From Butyricicoccus sp. OM04-18BH (GTDB taxonomy: Bacteria; Bacillota; Clostridia; Oscillospirales; Butyricicoccaceae): a DNA stretch of 38,832 bases. The DNA is taken from contig NZ_QULN01000013.1 in assembly GCF_003481705.1 (NCBI RefSeq), forward strand, positions 1 to 38,832. The letters run 5' to 3'. Positions 15,387 through 24,077 of the stretch are shown piece after piece; position 1 is the first letter of the stretch, and each line of letters opens with the position of its first letter. The notes under the pieces are model-generated. The model worked only from the letters and a program-made list of their open reading frames with translations. It had not been told where the DNA came from and did no database searches. Made by a program: the position numbers and the translations under genes.

Positions 15387-16358
15387 ATGGATATGACCTA
15401 TCGCGTAAGCAAAAACGCTTATATCGAGCTGCTGGCCGACATGGTCCGCCGCAACGACAGCCGTCCGATCAAGCTGCTCACGACGTTCCTGCTGACCCTC
15501 GGCCAGATGGCGGCGGTCGCCGTGCTCTACGCGACCCGGCTTGAGGGGCGCGAGCGGGTGTTTGCGATCGTCTGGTCGCTGCTGCTTGCCGGCATTACGC
15601 TGCTGCGCCGCAGAGAGGTTTCCGACAAGCTGATTGCAGCTCTCGAAGCAGCAGAGCAGACCGACGAGGTCAAGTACATCCTCGACAACCGCGAATTCCT
15701 CGCAAAGAAGTCCGTCTGGGCGATCGGCGGCGACGGCTGGGCTTACGACATCGGCTTCGGCGGCATCGACCACGTTATGGCGCAGAATCAGGACGTCAAC
15801 CTGCTCGTCCTCGACACCGAGGTCTACTCGAACACCGGCGGCCAGTCCTCCAAGGCAACCCCGACTTCTGCAACTGCAAAGTTCGCAGCAAGCGGCAAAA
15901 AGGTCGCAAAGAAGGACCTCGGCGCGATCCTGATGCAGTACGAGTACGTTTACGTTGCACAGGTCGCAATGGGCGCAGACCAGGCGCAGACCCTCAAGGC
16001 GCTGCGCGAGGCGGAGTCCTACGACGGCCCGTCCATCGTCATCTGCTACTGCCCGTGCCTTGAGCAGCATATCAAGGCCGGCATGGGCACCTCGCAGGAC
16101 GAGATGAAGAAGGCGGTCGAGTGCGGCTACTGGCACCTGTACCGCTACGACCCGCGCCGCATCGCGGAGGGCAAGAACCCGTTCCAGCTCGACTCCAAGG
16201 AGCCGGACACCGACAAGGTCATGGACTTCCTGATGGGCGAAAACCGCTTCGCTTCCCTCAAGAACAACTTCCCGGACAAGGCCGACGCCCTGTACGCGAA
16301 GGAGGTCGAGGACGTCAAGGCCCGCTACGAGCGCTACAAAAAGCTCGCGGAGGAGTAA
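15387..16358 (+). pseudogene. Membrane-protein start fused to the PFOR C-terminus
   Basis: A 323-residue frame. Residues 1 to about 76 are an unrelated N-terminus with two membrane helices. From about residue 77 it is the C-terminal end of pyruvate:ferredoxin/flavodoxin oxidoreductase (NifJ), with the thiamine-diphosphate motif IGGDGWAYDIGFGGIDHV, LDTEVYSNTGGQSSKATPT and the tail GYWHLYRYDPRRIAEGKNP. A full PFOR is about 1,170 residues, so the pyruvate-binding and ferredoxin-like domains are absent and pyruvate oxidation is not possible. The join is in frame near 15615. GGAGG precedes the ATG at 15387. Deletion of the intervening DNA, or a misassembly, is inferred. Confidence 0.75.
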
Positions 16359-16612
16359 TCCGTTACAAAAAGCCGCAAGCCGCAAAATGTTCTCTCTCTG
16401 AAACATTATATCCCTGTTTATGCCTCGCGCTGTGCGTTCCTGCCGATTTTGCGCAGCGCGGGACAGAACATCAATGTATATCCCTATTCATAGCCTGATT
16501 CAATGATAATCTTCCTTTCTGTAAATAATTTTTCAATGTCTGACGGCTACGGCTTTCTGTATAAAAAACGATGCACTTCTCTGTCATACCGGCAGAGGAG
16601 TGTTATCCTTTC
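16359..16612. other. Non-coding spacer
   Basis: No gene seen. One hairpin (CGCGCTG/CAGCGCG, 16426-16460) is flanked by two similar stretches containing ATATCCCTRTTYAT, one on each side. No clear terminator for the upstream frame. Confidence 0.4.
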
Positions 16613-16641
16613 TTGACATATCGCCGCATCCGTGGTACGGT
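16613..16641 (+). promoter_or_regulatory. Promoter of the DUF296 gene
   Basis: TTGACA (16613-16618), 17 bp, TACGGT (16636-16641). Confidence 0.65.
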
Positions 16642-16678
16642 TGAGGCGGAAAACAAATCCGAACGAGGAGGAAAAACG

Positions 16679-17101
16679 ATGGATTACAGAAGATTTGGCG
16701 ACACGCTGCTCGTCCGCATCGATCGCGGCGAGGAAATCCTCGAGCAGGTCAAGACGGTCGCGCTCAAGGAAAACATTCAGCTTGCGAGCGTGCAGGCGCT
16801 TGGTGCGCTCGGCAGCTTTACCGTCGGCGTGTACAAGGTCGACGAGAAGAAGTATTACGCCAATTCGTTCGAGGGCAGCTTTGAAATCGTCTCGCTGACC
16901 GGCACGATCGACACGATGAACGGCGAATTTTACACCCATCTGCATCTGAGCGCCGGAAACGACAGGGGCGAGGTGTTCGGCGGTCATCTGAACCGTGCGG
17001 AGGTTAGCGCGACCTGCGAGATGGTCATCCGTCTGATCGACGGCAGGATCGACCGTCAGTACGACGAAGTGACCGGACTGAACCTGTTTAAGTTCCTGTA
17101 A
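16679..17101 (+). CDS. PPC/DUF296-domain protein
   Basis: 140 residues spanning one PPC (DUF296) domain. Features are a start DTLLVRIDRGEEILEQVK, QLASVQALGALGSFTVGVY, then SLTGTIDTMNGEFYTHLHLS with the histidine pair characteristic of the fold, and GEVFGGHLNRAEVSATCEMV. In plants the domain sits in AT-hook proteins; stand-alone bacterial members are trimeric and of unclear function, possibly metal- or nucleotide-binding. GAGGAGG lies 8 bases before the ATG. It is a single-gene unit with its own promoter and a shared downstream terminator. Confidence 0.85.
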   Translation: MDYRRFGDTLLVRIDRGEEILEQVKTVALKENIQLASVQALGALGSFTVGVYKVDEKKYYANSFEGSFEIVSLTGTIDTMNGEFYTHLHLSAGNDRGEVFGGHLNRAEVSATCEMVIRLIDGRIDRQYDEVTGLNLFKFL

Positions 17102-17116
17102 GAGCCTGATGTGATA

Positions 17117-17151
17117 AAAAACCTCCCGTTTTTCGTGAAACGGGAGGTTTT
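17117..17151. terminator. Bidirectional terminator
   Basis: AAAACCTCCCGTTT (17117-17130) pairs with AAACGGGAGGTTTT (17138-17151). It gives a T-run on both strands and serves the convergent DUF296 and PanE-like genes. Confidence 0.9.
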
Positions 17152-17165
17152 CTGCTGCATGGATC

Positions 17166-18125
17166 TTATTTTTCGGCGAGCTCTGCCTTGACTTTCTGAG
17201 CGACCCTGCGGTATTCCGGGCAGGCGAGGCCGTATTTGTCGGCCAGACGGACGACCTGATAGATGAGTCCGTCGACCTCGGAGTTTTTTCCGGCTTCCAT
17301 GTCGCGCTGCATCGAGGTAGATGCGGACTCGGCGAGATCGTCGAGAATTTTCAGATGGGACTGCATGAGCGGCGCGTCCGGCTTGTCATCCAGCTCGATG
17401 CCCATCGCGCGCGCAAGCTCGAGGATTTCACCGACGAGGCGGATGAAGCACTCGCGGATTTCGCCCGGCTTCTGCATCGCGCCTGCCTTCACGTGATAAT
17501 ACTGGCCGCAGGCCGCCATGGGGGAGACGTGCGAGAACTTGAGCAGGGTGTCCTTCTCGACAAAGGGGGAGTAAAGCGTGTCGATACCGGCGGCGGTGAG
17601 GTCGGCGGCGACCTGACAGAGCACCGGATTGTCCGTGCGGTGGTCGGGTGTGCCGAAGATCACGCGGAAGATCGAGCCGTGACGCTGGATCACGCCGGGA
17701 GCGGCGAGATTGGACGAGATGTAGATGCAGCCGTCGGTCACGAGCAGACCGGGAAGCTGCGCCTGCATCGTGCGTCCCGTGCCGTAGATGTTGAGAATGG
17801 GGATGACAACGGTTTTTTCGCCGGCTGCGCTGCGGATAAAGGGGATGGTATCGTCGAGCGAATATCCCTTGACGCAGACAAAGATTACATCGGGCGAGGG
17901 AGCGCCCTGCGCCTTCGCGGCGAGGAAGCCGTCCATGTCGAAGGCCTTCACCGGAACGGTCCAGATTTCGCCGTCGCTCTGCTCGAAGCGCAGGCCTTTT
18001 TCCTGCATAGCGGCAAGATGTGCACCGCGCGCGATGAGCGTTACATCCGCACCGTTTTTTGCCAGAAAAGCACCGAGCGGAGCGCCTGTTCCGCCCGCGC
18101 CGATGATCATATAGCGAAGAGTCAT
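17166..18125 (-). CDS. Ketopantoate reductase-like protein (PanE/ApbA family)
   Basis: 319 residues. The N-terminal Rossmann motif is IIGAGGTGAPLGAFLAKNGA (NADPH site), followed by VIFVCVKGYSLDDTI with the family's conserved Lys region, and a helical C-terminal domain with ACGQYYHVKAGAM and SASTSMQRDMEAGKNSEVD. PanE reduces 2-dehydropantoate to pantoate in CoA synthesis, but the family has many paralogues acting on other 2-keto acids, and no other pan gene is near. The start at 18125 follows CAAGGAGG; the ATG at 18155 would overlap the promoter. No operon partner. Confidence 0.82.
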   Translation of the reverse strand: MTLRYMIIGAGGTGAPLGAFLAKNGADVTLIARGAHLAAMQEKGLRFEQSDGEIWTVPVKAFDMDGFLAAKAQGAPSPDVIFVCVKGYSLDDTIPFIRSAAGEKTVVIPILNIYGTGRTMQAQLPGLLVTDGCIYISSNLAAPGVIQRHGSIFRVIFGTPDHRTDNPVLCQVAADLTAAGIDTLYSPFVEKDTLLKFSHVSPMAACGQYYHVKAGAMQKPGEIRECFIRLVGEILELARAMGIELDDKPDAPLMQSHLKILDDLAESASTSMQRDMEAGKNSEVDGLIYQVVRLADKYGLACPEYRRVAQKVKAELAEK

Positions 18126-18157
18126 ATTCTTTCCTCCTTGAAGCTCTTTGTGCAATA

Positions 18158-18186
18158 ATTATACCATAAAATGCATGGAAATGCAA
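18158..18186 (-). promoter_or_regulatory. Promoter of the PanE-like gene
   Basis: Minus strand TTGCAT (18186-18181), 17 bp, TATAAT (18163-18158). Confidence 0.75.
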
Positions 18187-18327
18187 CGACAGACCGCATA
18201 TTCGCCGGAGAAAAGTTCGAAATTGGTGCACGGAATGCACGGCGGAAAATTCCCGTTCCGCCCTTTCCTTTTTTGCAGCTGCGTGGTAAAATACTATCAG
18301 CCGAAAACGGCGGAGGAGGGCTCGCTT

Positions 18328-18867
18328 TTGAAATGGCTTCAGCATTTGCGCACGGTGCAGCATCACCGGTTTCTGGTCCTGCGGCACTGCTGGCGCGTCG
18401 GCCTGTACCGTCAGGGGCTCACGCATGACCTGAGCAAATTCAGTCCGGTCGAGTTTGCCGCGGGGGCACGGTATTATCAGGGAAACCGCAGCCCGAACGA
18501 GATCGAGCGGCGCGAAAAGGGATACAGCGCCGCATGGCTGCACCACAAGGGCCGCAACCGTCATCATCTGGAATACTGGATCGACTATGCGGCGGACGGC
18601 TCGGGCATGTGCGGCATGAAAATGCCGCTGAACTATGTGCTGGAAATGTTCTGCGACCGCGTGGCCGCGAGCAAGACCTATCGAGGCGCGGCCTACCGCG
18701 ACAGCGACCCCTATGACTATTACGCGCGGTCGGTCGATCACTACATCATCCATCCTGAAACCGCGCAAACGCTCGAGTATCTGCTGCGCATCCTGCGCGA
18801 CGAGGGCGAGGACAGGGCGTTCGCGGAGGCGCGGAGAATGCTCCGGGAGCAAAAGAAAAACAGATAA
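18328..18867 (+). CDS. DUF5662-family protein
   Basis: About 179 residues from a TTG start at 18328, chosen because GGAGGAGGG lies 7 bases upstream and the family similarity begins just after it. Conserved blocks are HLRTVQHHRFLVLRHCWRVG, GLTHDLSKFSPVEFAAGARY, and the His-rich AWLHHKGRNRHHLEYWIDY, followed by PLNYVLEMFCDRVAASKTYR. The HD and HHxxxNxHHxEYW patterns suggest a helical, HD-domain-like metal-binding fold. Family function is unknown to me. An upstream in-frame ATG exists at 18148 but the added residues look non-coding. Confidence 0.8.
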   Translation: MKWLQHLRTVQHHRFLVLRHCWRVGLYRQGLTHDLSKFSPVEFAAGARYYQGNRSPNEIERREKGYSAAWLHHKGRNRHHLEYWIDYAADGSGMCGMKMPLNYVLEMFCDRVAASKTYRGAAYRDSDPYDYYARSVDHYIIHPETAQTLEYLLRILRDEGEDRAFAEARRMLREQKKNR

Positions 18868-18932
18868 AAAGAGCCGTTTTCGCGAGGGAAACGGCCCACA
18901 GTTTGCCGAAAACACCAGTTTTTCGACAGCAA

Positions 18933-18972
18933 AGCCGCCCGGCAGAACGGAATGCCGGGCGGCTGTGTTTTT
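18933..18972 (+). terminator. Terminator between DUF5662 and the DUF4179 gene
   Basis: AGCCGCCCGGCA (18933-18944) pairs with TGCCGGGCGGCT (18953-18964), then GTGTTTTT. A weaker hairpin without a T-run sits at 18873-18895. Confidence 0.8.
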
Positions 18973-20032
18973 ACTCGATCGGGATGGAAACGCCGCCGAT
19001 GGTGAGCGAGGCCATGTCCTCCAGCGGGAGAATGCGCTCGAACGTGCCCTGACGGACGCAGTATGTTTTGCCGTCCTCCGGGTCCATGCTGCCGCCGCTC
19101 GCGAGGTCGATGGTCGTGCCGTCCTTCAGGGTGATGAACTGCTCGCCGGTAAACTCTTTCCATGTGTCGCGGTGCGAGGCCGGCGCCCGGCCGCTCTCTG
19201 CGTCCTCGAACTGTACCTCGTCGTCTACCGTGTAGGCAATGTTGTAGCCGATGGGGGAGAGAACGAGCTTATCGAGTACGGCGGACTTGCCATTGATGCT
19301 GATCTTCTGACCCGCCGGCAGCTCCTTGGAGCAGTTTTCCGCGTCGAGCTTGAATTTCAGATGCCATGTGCCATCGACAAGCGAGATCGGGCTCGGGTTA
19401 TCCTCCGAGAAGTCGCGCAGGTTTTTCAGCGTGATTTTCGTCGTGCGGCCGGATTTCACCACATCGTCATACGACATGGTTGCAACGTACTGAATGGCGT
19501 TGTCGTCCGGGTTTTCGTCGTAGAACCAACTGCTGCCGATGAAGCCGCCGCTGCGGACGCCGACGTCGGTGGTCGAGTCCTCCCAGAGCAGGTCGAGCAG
19601 GTTGGTGTCCGGGTTGGTCTCGACGCCGAACGAGCTGCCGTCCTCCTTTTCGAGGGTGTAGGAGATGAGGTAGTTGTAGCCGTCGAACAGAATGGCGTCC
19701 GCCGTGACGGTCACGCCGTTTACCGTATCGCTCGCGCCGATGGGGCGGCCAATCTGGTCGATGATCTCGGTGTCGGCTGTCGGGCCGAATACTCCGGCAA
19801 AGGCTTCGCTCGCGGACTTGAGTATGCCGGTTGCGCCCGCGCCGATGCTGAGCACGAGCGCTGCCGCAACGCCGACCGCCGCGATGCGCGGGAAGCGGCG
19901 GACACGGTGGGGCGCAGGCTGCTCTGCGCGCTCCATCAGCCGATCGACCATGCGGTTTTTCGCTTCTTCCGAGAAATGCAGCGCGTCCATTGCGTTTTTA
20001 TACTCTCTGTTATCATTATACTCTTTGTTCAT
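18971..20032 (-). CDS. DUF4179-type membrane protein, probable anti-sigma partner
   Basis: 353 residues. A short charged N-terminus (about 1-47) precedes one membrane helix (IAAVGVAAALVLSIGAGATG) and a long outer domain of beta-type sequence. This is the layout of DUF4179 proteins that pair with ECF sigma factors. Its ATG at 20032 lies inside the end of the sigma gene (17-base overlap) after GGAGGAG, so the two are translationally coupled. The inferred role is to hold the sigma factor at the membrane and release it on an outside signal. There is no recognisable zinc-finger anti-sigma motif in the N-terminus. Confidence 0.8.
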   Translation of the reverse strand: MNKEYNDNREYKNAMDALHFSEEAKNRMVDRLMERAEQPAPHRVRRFPRIAAVGVAAALVLSIGAGATGILKSASEAFAGVFGPTADTEIIDQIGRPIGASDTVNGVTVTADAILFDGYNYLISYTLEKEDGSSFGVETNPDTNLLDLLWEDSTTDVGVRSGGFIGSSWFYDENPDDNAIQYVATMSYDDVVKSGRTTKITLKNLRDFSEDNPSPISLVDGTWHLKFKLDAENCSKELPAGQKISINGKSAVLDKLVLSPIGYNIAYTVDDEVQFEDAESGRAPASHRDTWKEFTGEQFITLKDGTTIDLASGGSMDPEDGKTYCVRQGTFERILPLEDMASLTIGGVSIPIE

Positions 20033-20507
20033 AAAATTCTCCTCCAAGCGTTCCGCGCAGACTTTTGCGTCCGCGGCTCAGGTGTGCGGAAACGGCGGCC
20101 TCGCTCTGTCCAAGCATGGAGGCGATTTCGCGCACGGAATATCCTTCGTAGTAATACAGGTACACGGCTTCGCGGTATTTTTCGGGCAGCGCCATCACGG
20201 CTTCGAGTACGGTCGAGTCGGGCGGCTCGGGAGCGATGGCTTCCGCGACCGCCTCCAGTCCCACGCACCGCCGGTGCGAGGCGCGGAGCGCATCCTTGCA
20301 GGCGTTCGCCGTGGCGCGGATAATCCACGCCTTTTCGTGCTCGGGCGAGTCAAAGACCATGCCGCCGGTCAGCAGCTTGAGGAAAACCGTCTGGCAGATG
20401 TCCTCTGCGTCCTGCGTGGATTTCAGATAGGTGTAGGACAGACGCAGGATCATGTCGGAGTAGGTCTGCACCAGACGTTCCGCCTCCGTCCTGTCGATTG
20501 GTTTCAT
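20016..20507 (-). CDS. ECF RNA polymerase sigma factor
   Basis: 163 residues, typical ECF size. Region 2 contains YSDMILRLSYTYLKSTQDAEDICQ and the DNA-melting part EKAWIIRATANACKD. Region 4 contains LPEKYREAVYLYYYEGYSVR with the helix-turn-helix EIASMLGQSEAAVSAHLSRG. It would direct RNA polymerase to a small regulon. AAAGGAG precedes the start. Its partner gene overlaps its 3' end. Confidence 0.92.
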   Translation of the reverse strand: MKPIDRTEAERLVQTYSDMILRLSYTYLKSTQDAEDICQTVFLKLLTGGMVFDSPEHEKAWIIRATANACKDALRASHRRCVGLEAVAEAIAPEPPDSTVLEAVMALPEKYREAVYLYYYEGYSVREIASMLGQSEAAVSAHLSRGRKSLRGTLGGEFYEQRV

Positions 20508-20588
20508 TGAAGGTTTCAGCTCCTTTCAGCAACGTTGCTTTCACTTGTAATACGAATGAGGGGCGCGATTTCTGACAGTTATTTTTCG

Positions 20589-20617
20589 TTGACTTTTGAT
20601 TTTTCGGACGGTATAAT
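20589..20617 (+). promoter_or_regulatory. Promoter of the MepA-like gene
   Basis: TTGACT (20589-20594), 17 bp, TATAAT (20612-20617). Transcription should begin near 20624, directly at the first of two tandem terminator hairpins. Confidence 0.85.
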
Positions 20618-20623
20618 TACAGT

Positions 20624-20769
20624 GTAAACGAGTAGCACAACTGCGTAAATCCAGTTTTCGTGCGGCTCGTTTTATTTTTTGTTTTTTGAGCGTGCAGCAT
20701 TCCGCGTAAGTCCGGCTTTCGGGGAGCAGCACGCTCTTTTTGCGCAAAAAGAAGGAGGAATTCAAAAAA
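20624..20769 (+). promoter_or_regulatory. Tandem terminator leader, candidate riboswitch
   Basis: Two intrinsic terminators stand back to back. Hairpin A is 20627-20671 (AACGAG+GCAC / GTGC+CTCGTT) followed by a long T-rich tract. Hairpin B is 20688-20736 (GAGCGTGC/GCACGCTC) followed by T5. Both carry the same inner motif, a small stem around loop CGTAARTC: CTG-CGTAAATC-CAG in A and CCG-CGTAAGTC-CGG in B, a compensating T-A to C-G change. The ribosome site AAGGAGG follows. Guanidine-IV (mepA motif) riboswitches are known upstream of this exporter type; I cannot confirm a consensus match by eye. Confidence 0.6.
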
Positions 20770-22128
20770 ATGACGGAAAACAACAGAATGAAAGAGATGC
20801 CGGTAAACCGGCTGATGATGCGGATGGGACTGCCGATGATCCTGTCCATGGCGCTTCAGGCGGTGTACAACATCGTGGACAGCGCGTTCGTCGGAAATAT
20901 GCGCGAGGGAGGCGAGGCGGCGCTCAACGCGATGACACTGGCCTTTCCGGTGCAGATGCTCATGGTGGCGCTCGCTATCGGAACGGGCGTGGGCGTGAAC
21001 GCGCTGCTCGCACGCACGCTCGGGCAGGGAAACCGTGAAAAGGCGGCGAAGGTCGCCGGGAACGGTCTGTTCCTCGGCGCGGTCATTTATCTCATCTGTC
21101 TGCTGTTCGGTCTGGTGGGGGCAGGGGCGTACATCGCGTCGCAGACAGCGGACGCGCAGGTCATCGGCATGACGCACGACTACCTGTTCATCTGCTGCAC
21201 ATTCTCGTTCGGCATTGTCTTTTTCTCGCTGTTCGAGAAGCTGCTCCAGGCAACGGGGCGTTCGCTGTACTCGACCATCGGCCAGATCACGGGCGCGGTC
21301 ATCAATATCGTGCTCGACCCGGTTATGATCTACGGCCTCGGCCCGGTGCCGGAGCTGGGCGTCAGGGGCGCGGCGTGGGCGACCGTCATCGGTCAGATCA
21401 CGTCGGCGGCGCTGCTTTTCGTGTTCCATCTGCGCCTCAACCGCGAGTTTGACCGCGGCATCCGACAGCTGAAGCCGGAGACCACAGTCATCCGGGATAT
21501 TTACACCATCGGCCTGCCGGCGATCATCGCGCAGGCGCTCATGTCGGTCATGGTGTATGCGATGAATCTGATTTTGAAATTCGATGCCGCCGCCCAGACC
21601 GCCTACGGCCTGTTCTACAAGGTGCAGCAGTTCGTGCTGTTCCTCGCGTTCGGCCTGCGCGACGCGATCACGCCGATCGTCGCCTACGGCTGCGGCATGG
21701 GCAGCCGGAAGCGCGTCGAGGACGGCATCAGGTACGGTCTGCTCTACACGGCTATGCTCATGGCGGCTGGATTTGCGCTGACCGAGCTGTTCCCGGGCGC
21801 GTTCGCCTCGCTGTTCAATGCGGGTCAGTCGAGGGCGTATTTTATCGGCGCTATGCGCGTGATCTCGCTCAGCTTTGTGTTCGCCGGTATCAACATAGCG
21901 CTTCAGGGCGTTTATCAGGCGCTCGGCGGCGGCATGGAGTCGCTCGTGCTCTCGCTGCTGCGTCAGCTCGTCGTCGTCCTGCCGCTCGCGTATGCGTTCT
22001 CTCTGGCGGTGCGCAGCGGCTCAGCCGGTGTTTCGCTCATCTGGTGGGCGATCCCGATCGCGGAGGCGCTGTCGTGCGCGGCAGGCTGCGTGCTCCTGCG
22101 GCGTATCCGGCGGAAAAATTTCTCTTGA
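20770..22128 (+). CDS. MepA-like MATE efflux transporter
   Basis: 452 residues with 12 predicted membrane helices in two six-helix halves. The N-terminus ([20 protein letters not shown], then [14 protein letters not shown]) is that of the MepA-type MATE branch, with [16 protein letters not shown] and [15 protein letters not shown] as further family blocks. MATE proteins export cationic or hydrophobic compounds using a Na+ or H+ gradient. The start at 20770 is preferred over the in-frame ATG at 20740 because GAAGGAGG lies 8-9 bases upstream. Expression is probably set by the tandem terminators in its leader. Confidence 0.92.
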   Translation: MTENNRMKEMPVNRLMMRMGLPMILSMALQAVYNIVDSAFVGNMREGGEAALNAMTLAFPVQMLMVALAIGTGVGVNALLARTLGQGNREKAAKVAGNGLFLGAVIYLICLLFGLVGAGAYIASQTADAQVIGMTHDYLFICCTFSFGIVFFSLFEKLLQATGRSLYSTIGQITGAVINIVLDPVMIYGLGPVPELGVRGAAWATVIGQITSAALLFVFHLRLNREFDRGIRQLKPETTVIRDIYTIGLPAIIAQALMSVMVYAMNLILKFDAAAQTAYGLFYKVQQFVLFLAFGLRDAITPIVAYGCGMGSRKRVEDGIRYGLLYTAMLMAAGFALTELFPGAFASLFNAGQSRAYFIGAMRVISLSFVFAGINIALQGVYQALGGGMESLVLSLLRQLVVVLPLAYAFSLAVRSGSAGVSLIWWAIPIAEALSCAAGCVLLRRIRRKNFS

Positions 22129-22152
22129 CATTCACGGCAGGCTGCGTATAAT
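22125..22152 (+). promoter_or_regulatory. Promoter of the marR-MATE operon
   Basis: TTGACA (22125-22130), 16 bp, TATAAT (22147-22152). The -35 box overlaps the end of the upstream MATE gene. Confidence 0.8.
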
Positions 22153-22182
22153 GATTACCAAAGATAATTATCAAGGGTAATC
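22153..22182. promoter_or_regulatory. Nested palindromic operator of the MarR-type regulator
   Basis: GATTACC-AAA-GATAATTATC-AAG-GGTAATC: an outer 7-bp inverted repeat around an inner 10-bp palindrome, immediately downstream of the -10 box. Binding would block transcription initiation; autorepression by the MarR protein is inferred. Confidence 0.7.
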
Positions 22183-22197
22183 ACTGGAGGGACATAC

Positions 22198-22650
22198 ATG
22201 ACCATTGCGATGATAAAATCGCTGCTCGATGCGTGCTATCAGGCCAAGCGCATCCGCGACCTGCTGCCGCCGCTGCCGAAGGGCGTCGCGCCGGCATATA
22301 TTCAGTATCTGGACGCTATCGGCCAGCTCGAACGGCAGGGCGTGCGCGTCAGGGTCTCCGATATCGGAGACACGCTCGACATCCCGCGCCCGGGCGTGAC
22401 GCGGACGGTCAAGGAGATGGAGGCGAAGGGCTATCTGCGCAAGACCGCCTCCGAGGAGGACGGCCGCGTGACCTACATCACCGCGACCGAAGCGGGAAAG
22501 CTGCTCTCGCAGCGGTACAGCGAGCACTATTTTTCCCTGCTCGCGCCGCAGCTCGCGGATATTTCGGACGAGGACGCGGCGTGCACCATCCGCACCATCG
22601 AGAGGATGCACCGCGTGATGAGCGAGAGGAGGGGACGCATCGATGAGTAA
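22198..22650 (+). CDS. MarR-family transcriptional regulator
   Basis: 150 residues with a winged helix-turn-helix: VRVSDIGDTLDIPRPGVTRT (recognition helix), then MEAKGYLRKTASEEDGRVTY (wing), and flanking helices for dimerisation. MarR proteins usually repress a neighbouring exporter until a ligand binds. Its last 8 bases overlap the start of the second MATE gene, so the two form a tight operon. A nested palindrome overlaps the transcription start. TGGAGGG precedes the ATG. Confidence 0.92.
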   Translation: MTIAMIKSLLDACYQAKRIRDLLPPLPKGVAPAYIQYLDAIGQLERQGVRVRVSDIGDTLDIPRPGVTRTVKEMEAKGYLRKTASEEDGRVTYITATEAGKLLSQRYSEHYFSLLAPQLADISDEDAACTIRTIERMHRVMSERRGRIDE

Positions 22651-23992
22651 CACAGCAGACTTTACGCAGGGCAGCATTCTGAAAAAGCTATGCCGGTTCA
22701 TGCTGCCGGTGCTCGGCGCACTGATTTTACAGGCGGCCTACGGCGCGGTCGACCTGCTCGTTGTCGGACGCTTCGGTTCGACCTCGGGCTTGTCGGCGGT
22801 CTCGACCGGCAGTCAGGTGCTCAATCTCGTGACATTCGTCGTGACGCAGCTTGCGATGGGCGTTACCGTGCTGATCGCGCGGTATATCGGCGAAAAACGC
22901 GAAAAGGAGATCGGCGCGGTGCTCGGCGGCGCGGCTGTCGTGTTCGCCATTCTCGCAGGGTGCCTGTTCGTGCTGCTCGTGCTGTTCGCACGGCCGATCT
23001 CTGTGCTCATGCAGGCGCCGCAGGAGGCGCTCGCGCTCACGACAAGCTATGTGCGTATCTGCGGCTGCGGCATTCTGTTCATCGTCGCGTACAACGTGCT
23101 CTCGGCGGTGTTCCGTGGTCTGGGCGACAGCCGTTCGCCGCTGCTGTTCGTGCTCGTGGCCTGCCTGGTCAATGTCGCAGGCGATCTGGTGCTCGTGGCC
23201 GGTCTGCATCTGGATGCGACCGGTGCGGCGCTCGCGACCGTGCTCGCGCAGGCGGTCAGCGTCGTGTGTGCGCTCGCGATCCTTCGCCGCAAAAAGCTGC
23301 CGTTTACGTTCCGAAAGAGCGATGTGCGGCTCAATGAGCAGTGCAGGCGCTTTCTCACGATCGGTCTGCCGCTCGCCCTGCAGGAATTTCTGACGCAGCT
23401 CTCCTTCCTCGCGCTCTGCGCATTCGTCAACCGTCTGGGGCTTGCGGCCTCGTCCGGCTACGGCGTCGCGAGCAAGATCGTCAGCTTTGTCATGCTCGTG
23501 CCGAGTGCGCTGATGCAGTCGATGGCGTCGTTCGTCGCGCAGAATATCGGCGCCGACAACGTGAAGCGCGCGAAAAAGTCCATGCTTACCGGCATCGCGG
23601 TGGGCGTGGCGTTCGGCATCGTGATGTTCGCGCTCGTGCTGCTGAAGGGCGACGTTCTGGCCGGTCTGTTCTCGACCGATGCGGAGGTCGTGCGCAGGGG
23701 CTTTGAATATCTGCGCGGCTTCGCGCCCGAGACCATCGTGACCGCCGTTCTGTTCAGCATGGTCGGCTATTTCAACGGCAGCAATCAGACGCTGTGGGTC
23801 ATGATACAGGGACTCATCCAGACGCTGCTCGTCCGCCTTCCCCTTGCATATTACATGAGTATCCAGCCGAATGCAAGCCTGACGAAGATCGGCATATCGG
23901 CGCCGGTCGCAACTGTGGTCGGCATTGTGCTGAACATCGGGTTCTTTCTCTATCTGAATCGGAGAGATGCAGCAAAACGAGACGCGGAATAA
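22643..23992 (+). CDS. MATE-family efflux transporter
   Basis: 449 residues, 12 membrane helices, belonging to the NorM/DinF-like MATE branch. Typical blocks are GSILKKLCRFMLPVLGALIL, LQAAYGAVDLLVVGRFG, GLSAVSTGSQVL, and NVLSAVFRGLGDSRSPL, with the mirrored second half TIGLPLALQEFL. It exports drugs or metabolites against an ion gradient. Co-transcribed with marR and probably induced by the regulator's ligand. It is distinct from the MepA-like protein next door, so two MATE pumps of different branches lie in tandem. Confidence 0.92.
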   Translation: MSNTADFTQGSILKKLCRFMLPVLGALILQAAYGAVDLLVVGRFGSTSGLSAVSTGSQVLNLVTFVVTQLAMGVTVLIARYIGEKREKEIGAVLGGAAVVFAILAGCLFVLLVLFARPISVLMQAPQEALALTTSYVRICGCGILFIVAYNVLSAVFRGLGDSRSPLLFVLVACLVNVAGDLVLVAGLHLDATGAALATVLAQAVSVVCALAILRRKKLPFTFRKSDVRLNEQCRRFLTIGLPLALQEFLTQLSFLALCAFVNRLGLAASSGYGVASKIVSFVMLVPSALMQSMASFVAQNIGADNVKRAKKSMLTGIAVGVAFGIVMFALVLLKGDVLAGLFSTDAEVVRRGFEYLRGFAPETIVTAVLFSMVGYFNGSNQTLWVMIQGLIQTLLVRLPLAYYMSIQPNASLTKIGISAPVATVVGIVLNIGFFLYLNRRDAAKRDAE

Positions 23993-24044
23993 ACGGCTTT
24001 TACGGTCCTGCCGGTCTCTGTCCGCTCAAAAAATCACGAAACAC

Positions 24045-24072
24045 AAAAGCCACCCTCGCGGGTGGCTTTTTG
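24045..24072. terminator. Bidirectional terminator between MATE and rrf2
   Basis: AAAAGCCACC (24045-24054) pairs with GGTGGCTTTT (24061-24070), with T/A runs on both sides. Confidence 0.9.
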
Positions 24073-24077
24073 CTGTT

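Noticed and set aside
14619..16406. 595-codon minus-strand frame
   Set aside because: Spans both chimeric genes in antisense; composition is shadow-like and it crosses a terminator.
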